Shown one piece after another: positions 55,801 through 61,800 of a DNA stretch of 64,000 bases (positions within the stretch are counted from its first letter, which is position 1; the number at the start of each line of letters is the position of its first letter). The notes under the pieces are model-generated. The model was not told where the DNA came from. It worked only from the letters and a program-made list of their open reading frames with translations, and searched no databases. Location: positions 61,046,205 through 61,110,204 of the forward strand of contig OY735206.1 of the NCBI GenBank assembly GCA_963457665.1, written 5' to 3'. A program made the translations under genes and the position numbers. This DNA is from Thysanoteuthis rhombus. Lineage: Eukaryota; Mollusca; Cephalopoda; Oegopsida; Thysanoteuthidae.

Positions 55801-58800
55801 TAATAAGAAAAAAAGCCTAATAAATGAGTTCATCTGAATTGAATGAAGCCTGCATTAATTATGCTCAATGATATGAAATTGATTTATTTGTCTTGTATCA
55901 TCACTTGTGATAAAGGTATTTTGTGTAATCATCAGAGAAGATCAGTATAATGGCTGAATATGGAGGGGAAGCCAAAACATCAATGCTATCATTCCAGCTA
56001 AGTTATGGTGGGTATTTGGTGGAACAGGGTGGTTTCATACATCATCGATTCCGACAAAATAGGCAAACAATTGATGCACAGTGTCATTTTGCTGCACGAT
56101 GTCTACCTTCATACTGCAAAAGTAACCGGACTAAACTTGAATTAGTTGTAAATTGAGACTTTATTGTATCCTATTCTTACACTTTTCTCTCACAGATCAT
56201 TATATTTTGAAACAGCTAGATCATTTCCTTAAAGGCAAGAAATTCTCCAACCAGGATCAAATTAGAAATGCATAATCAATGCACATAGATACGTTTTTGT
56301 AGGAACACTCTACTTTTGGATAGAGCAGGAAACTTGTTCTTCATTTTTCAGTCAATTAAGAGAGAAGCTTAGCATTGGCCGCTCTAACTTCCACAGCATA
56401 GCTAATCACTGGATTACGGTTTTTAGTTCAGAACATCCTAAATGAGATAGCAAAAAACCTCTAAATAGAAATATAATTATCTCAGGACAAATTCTGTACA
56501 GGTTGCTTCCAAGTAAGAATTTCTTGTCTTGTTAACCAACAGTAGTATATTACAAAGAGGAGAGGGAATTTAGTCTTTCTAAATCTCCATTAGTTGTTTA
56601 GTTTCCTATATTTCTGGCTTACACCAGTGTCTTAATGACAACACAGATCAGTGAATATCTATAGATTCATAAATCTGTAAATAATGTTATAATATATTGT
56701 TATCCATGGCTAAATACTTGTGGTGAGTATATTCAGTCATGGTCAAAAGTTTGCTGTTGGATCCTATTGCCACTGAATAGAGTAGATTTTTTCACCTTTA
56801 GTAGAATCATTAATGGAATGGTGGGAAGTAAGGTAACTAGTGATAAGAGATTGTAGATTGTATCATGTATTTGGAAAGTGGTTGGATATGTAGGTACAAA
56901 TAAATATATTCCTATATAGGAAGTAACATTAGTTTTTGATTAGTTCATTATGCATCTTGTTGCTTTTTTTATCATTTTACCAATGCTAGGATCATTTGAG
57001 ATTCTATGATCATTAAGCTAGCAGTATGGATTGGAAATAAGGTAGGCTCTGACAAGATTTGAACTCTCAACCCATATATTTGAGAAATTGTCTGACACCT
57101 TTACCAATTTGGACCATTAAAACCAAAAATATTGTTTGTATACTATTTTGTAAAAGTCCTGCTTGTCTGATGGCTGTCTGAATTTCTTAGATGAAGAATT
57201 TTGGGGAGAGGCTATCACCTCTCCCCGGGCAAAACATTGGATTCGGCTAGGAGCCCACTGAAAAACCCCTTGGGAATTTTGGATATGTATCATGCTGATT
57301 GGTCACTAATGTGCTGAATCACCAAAATTTAGACCAATCAAGAAGCAACATGGCTGAATGAGAAGGGAGTGCTAAGCTAGTGGTGACAGAAAGTCAGCAA
57401 TGGAGATATAGCAGTTTTAGATTAGACAAAAGGATGTGGCACATTTTCTCCAAACAGCAGATAAATAGAAAATCTTATTTAAAACAGAAAAAAACAAACA
57501 GGGGATGAGTGATGTTACACTGATTCTGCATGTTAATGTGCATGAAAATTTGTTCAAAAAATATACATCATTCTGTTTTTTCCTTTGATCTATATATTGA
57601 CACAAATCATAGTATTTGCTGGCAAATGTGATTTTTTCCCAACACTCGCTACATTGGACAAGAAAAAATGAAGCAAAAGGATTTTATGAGAGAGAAAATA
57701 GTACTGTCTTTAAGAGGAAGACAAGATGAAAAATATTATGTTCTACTTTTGATTTTGGCTCTGATCACAAATTTTGAATAAATTCTTTACAGCATGTTAT
57801 CAAGTCAGTGATTTTCCTGCTTTTTATTCAAAATATAGCTAGTTTTCATTTTTTTTAAAAATTCTTTAAATGCAAGTTTAACTATGATTTTCAAAAAAAG
57901 TGTATGTTGAATGAATTCATGCTAGATTAATCATAGACTACCACACTGACGAGTTGATTATTGACAGTAAGTCAGAAAGTTGAAAAGTATCACTTTGGTA
58001 CTGATGCCCCCCCCCCACTCTACTAGGTGATAAGTAGAGACTTTTATTTGAAGATTTAAGAGAACAAAAAGAATGAAAAAGAATAAATGGTCTTTTCTCT
58101 CCTGTCTTCAGTGACGTTGCACCGGTTAAGTACATTAAATATAAAACAGGTTTGTCAACAAATCGGTAGAGTTGGAAATAAATGTGTGCATGAGTTTGTT
58201 GAAATTGAAGCAGGTTTGGGAATTAATTGACACTAATCGGGTTCACAGTAACATTGACTGAACAAAATTTTTTTCACTCCAAGGATGAACTCTTATAAAC
58301 AATGCCATTAAATATTAACTAAATAAGAATATTTCCGTGAAAAAAATGAAAAAAAAACAAAAAACTTAGTTTTGCGTTACTATTGATTTTTATCATTATT
58401 AAGTTATTGGTAAGACCTTGCATTTTAAACAAATATAACCAGTTCCTGAATCACAAATTAGTGAAAAAAAAATGTCTGGTCTGGAAAAAAAAAAATTGGA
58501 TAATGCAACTTAAAATAGCTTCTTACATAATAAGCTTTGTGCAACTCAGAGTCCAGGAAACCTAGAAGCTGAACTCTGCAAACCTTGAGCTGAATTTGGA
58601 ACAAAGATATTTTCTTTATTCATTTAATTATTTCCCTTACGTCACTTGATGGAAATTTATCATTATAATAATAAAAATGATAAAATTTGATCTATTTATA
58701 ATAGAAAATATGTATTTTCATATTTATTTCTTGTTTTGATTTTTTAAAATCTTCAATAGATGAAATATGATGAATCATTGATATTTTGAATTTTCATGAC

Positions 58801-61800
58801 TACTTTTTATCTTCATCTTAATCTATCAGTTGCTTCTTATTATTTTCAATTTTTGGAGAGATTGCGTGGTGTAAACATTCAGCTACCATGAAAGGGAGGT
58901 AACTGTAATGGATCAATCCACAAATTTATATCTGTGATTGCTGTTTGATACTTAGTATCAATGCCAAGTTAGATTCTTATTACTATGCAAAGAAATTAAT
59001 GAATTTAGATGAAAGTAAAAAGTAGTCAAAAAATTTTAAATGATGAGAAAATATATGATTGCAATAATTTTTTAGACATTTTCAAACTCAGATATATTGT
59101 AACTACAGAGAAAACTATTTATCATAATTATGAATAATGTTATCAGCGAATTACCGTTATTAAAATCAATCAGTCCCAAGCACTTTATTCAAAATTAATT
59201 GTGAAAAAAACAAAAGAAAAAGAAACAAATAAATTTCATAGTAATTTTTATAATCTAAAGTTGTTTATGACAAATAAATAAATGTGCAATTGAAGATTCA
59301 ATGGCATACCCCAAGCTCAGCTAATTGAAAAAAAAACAAACCTGATAACTTTTCATCTAATGTCAAAATTTATTTTCCAGTAATGCAATGTATTTTCATC
59401 CACCTATCCCTAAATTCATCCCAAATTTCACCAATTTTTCTATAGTCCATGTCCTACCACAAAATGTCATTAGAATTCATTGATAAATTTGGATGCTTCA
59501 AGTGTCAACATAAATCTATTAAAAAAAATAATATATACCCCCCCCCCCTTTCTGAAATCTGAGATATCATGTGGTTGTATTGCTGCGATCACTTTTGTTG
59601 CCCATCCTTCCACGAAATTTCAAAATTCATTTTCAACTTTTGGAGAGATAGCGTGGTGTAAGCATATAGCTACCATGAAAAGAAGTTAACTGTAATGGAT
59701 TGACCCCCAAATTTATATCTGTGATCCCAGCTTGTCAGACCAGTCTCAGCTTTGTTTTGCTTGTGGCACTTGGTCTCCTGATGGTCTCTCATCTAAGTAC
59801 TAACCTAGCTCAACATTGCTTAACTTATGAGAACTGGTGTATCCCATGAGATTTGGCCATAAGCCCTTAGCCTTAGGGAGAAGTTCTTCAATTGTAGTCT
59901 TTGAGCAGAGTACTTAGCATGTACCATTTCCAAAATCATTTTCAAACAATGAATGTGAATTTTTATATCCCTTGCTTAAAGTTATTAGTTGGTTATTGTT
60001 ATCTAAAGGACCCTGTGTCTCAAAGTGATAACAATAAGCTGCTTCCTCTGTATAGGATATTTGCGTAAGATTATTATCATGGATTGAGTCATGAAATATT
60101 TCTGTTGCATTGGGAGCCAGACTAGAAAAGTTAATAAGTGGTTGCAGTTTTTAGACATATTCTCACTTTACTGATATCAACTAAAAAATTCATATACTGT
60201 ACTGCAGAGCTATTTGGCATTGTGGGGGCTCTCTGGTAAAATTACATTATCTTCACAACCTCCTTAGTTATATTTTGAGTTCTAGCAATTGCATTTATTA
60301 GCAATTAACATCTGAGGGAAAAATTTTTTTTTTTTTTCCTTCAAAAGATTTTTACTTTTCTTCAGCTTAGTTCTGTGGAAAAAAACCTACCTGCTCTAAA
60401 CATTTATAATTTTGATATGTTATGATTATACCTCTTTGGAGTATTCAACATAAATTTAGGAAATTTTACATTAACTGGTTTTTAATATCAAGAAATTGAG
60501 GGAGGGTAGATTTTAGATTGCCTGGGACCACAAACAAATTTCACTAAATATTGGAGGGTTGGGGGTTGAAGGGGCAAAGCTCTTTATCTGGGCCCCTCAA
60601 ATCTCTAGCTACATCTTTGCTTATAAAAGAACTGCCTTCTCAGCAAATTCATGGACCCCTGACTTTTGGAAGGTCTGCCTCCAAAACCTCAGGAATAAAT
60701 TTTCGGACTCTCAGAAGTTTATGGCACCAAGGTTGGAACCAATGAGTTAAATGTTGGTGGGAGGGAACCATCAAGGAGCTATATCCCCCTGGCCCCCAAA
60801 TTTCCAGCCACACCCCTTAGTAAGAACAACGGTGCAATTTAATAGGAGGGCAGGGCTATTTGGTTTTTGTCAGCCATTTTTTAAATGCAAAGTTTTAAAT
60901 TTTTTTACTAACATTATTGGAGAGCATTAGGTGGTGATATAGTTTAATGCATAAATGATAAACATACAGTCATAAATTTAAGAGTTATCGCAAAAAAAAA
61001 AAAAAAATCCCTCACAAAGCTGTATTTGAAATCATATTACCTTGAGATGAAAACTCTCGGCTAATTCCTCAAATAATTGTTGTGCTTTTGAACCATCATT
61101 ATAACTCATAAAGATAATTCCTGTGGCGTATTTTCCTTTTTCTGGTAGGGTGATATTTTGGTTTTCCCTAGAATTTGAAAAAAAAAAAAAAAGTTGGGAA
61201 TAAAAAACATCGCATTATTTTCCACAATAACAAGTTACTTGGAGTAGGGTACAATTTAGACCTTTATTATTTGCTGTAGATTTTTTGAATAGAATAAATC
61301 CATAGTTTTCATAAACAAACCATGATATGATATAGTCCATTCTCATAGATCTAAAAATTTTTATTTTCTGATTTGTGGTAGCACAGTATTGTGTGTATTG
61401 ATTTGACAAGCCATTCAGGGTGAGCTTGATCATTGCAGGATGCTCTAGTTAAGTGGTTTTGTATCATAGTGGGTCTAGTCCAGTAATGGCAAACCTTCTT
61501 AGCATGATGTATAAAATGTAAGTTTTAATACACCTGTTATCATATTTTAGTTATAGGCGAATGCTTATAAATAAACAGCTTATTTTTCTGATATATTTAT
61601 AAAACTAAGAGTTTAATAAAACATAACATGAAATTTCAAAAACATACTTATATAACTAGGATTACAAAATTAAGATTTCTCTTTCAAAGTCCATTGCATA
61701 TCAAAAAACACCTGCATAGTGTCACTAACACATGTTTTGATGGTAATCTATCGGAGTAGGAAAGTCAGATGTTTAGGTGTGGTGAATGTGAAGAAATGCA

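Larger units (their letters stand above)
45623..61040 (-). other. Intron 2 (15.4 kb)
   Basis: Bounded by E2 and E3, which are adjacent in the protein. Repeats are listed separately. About 45.65-46.48, 50.14-52.34, 53.8-55.55, 55.7-57.0, 57.13-58.84 and 60.07-61.04 kb hold no feature I can support. Open frames there are short, lack homology I recognise, and have AT-driven composition. Confidence 0.8.

Noticed and set aside
59759..59865. Functional 5S rRNA gene
   Set aside because: An about 10-nt internal deletion and many substitutions, a single unit, and no downstream T-run terminator right after the 3' end.
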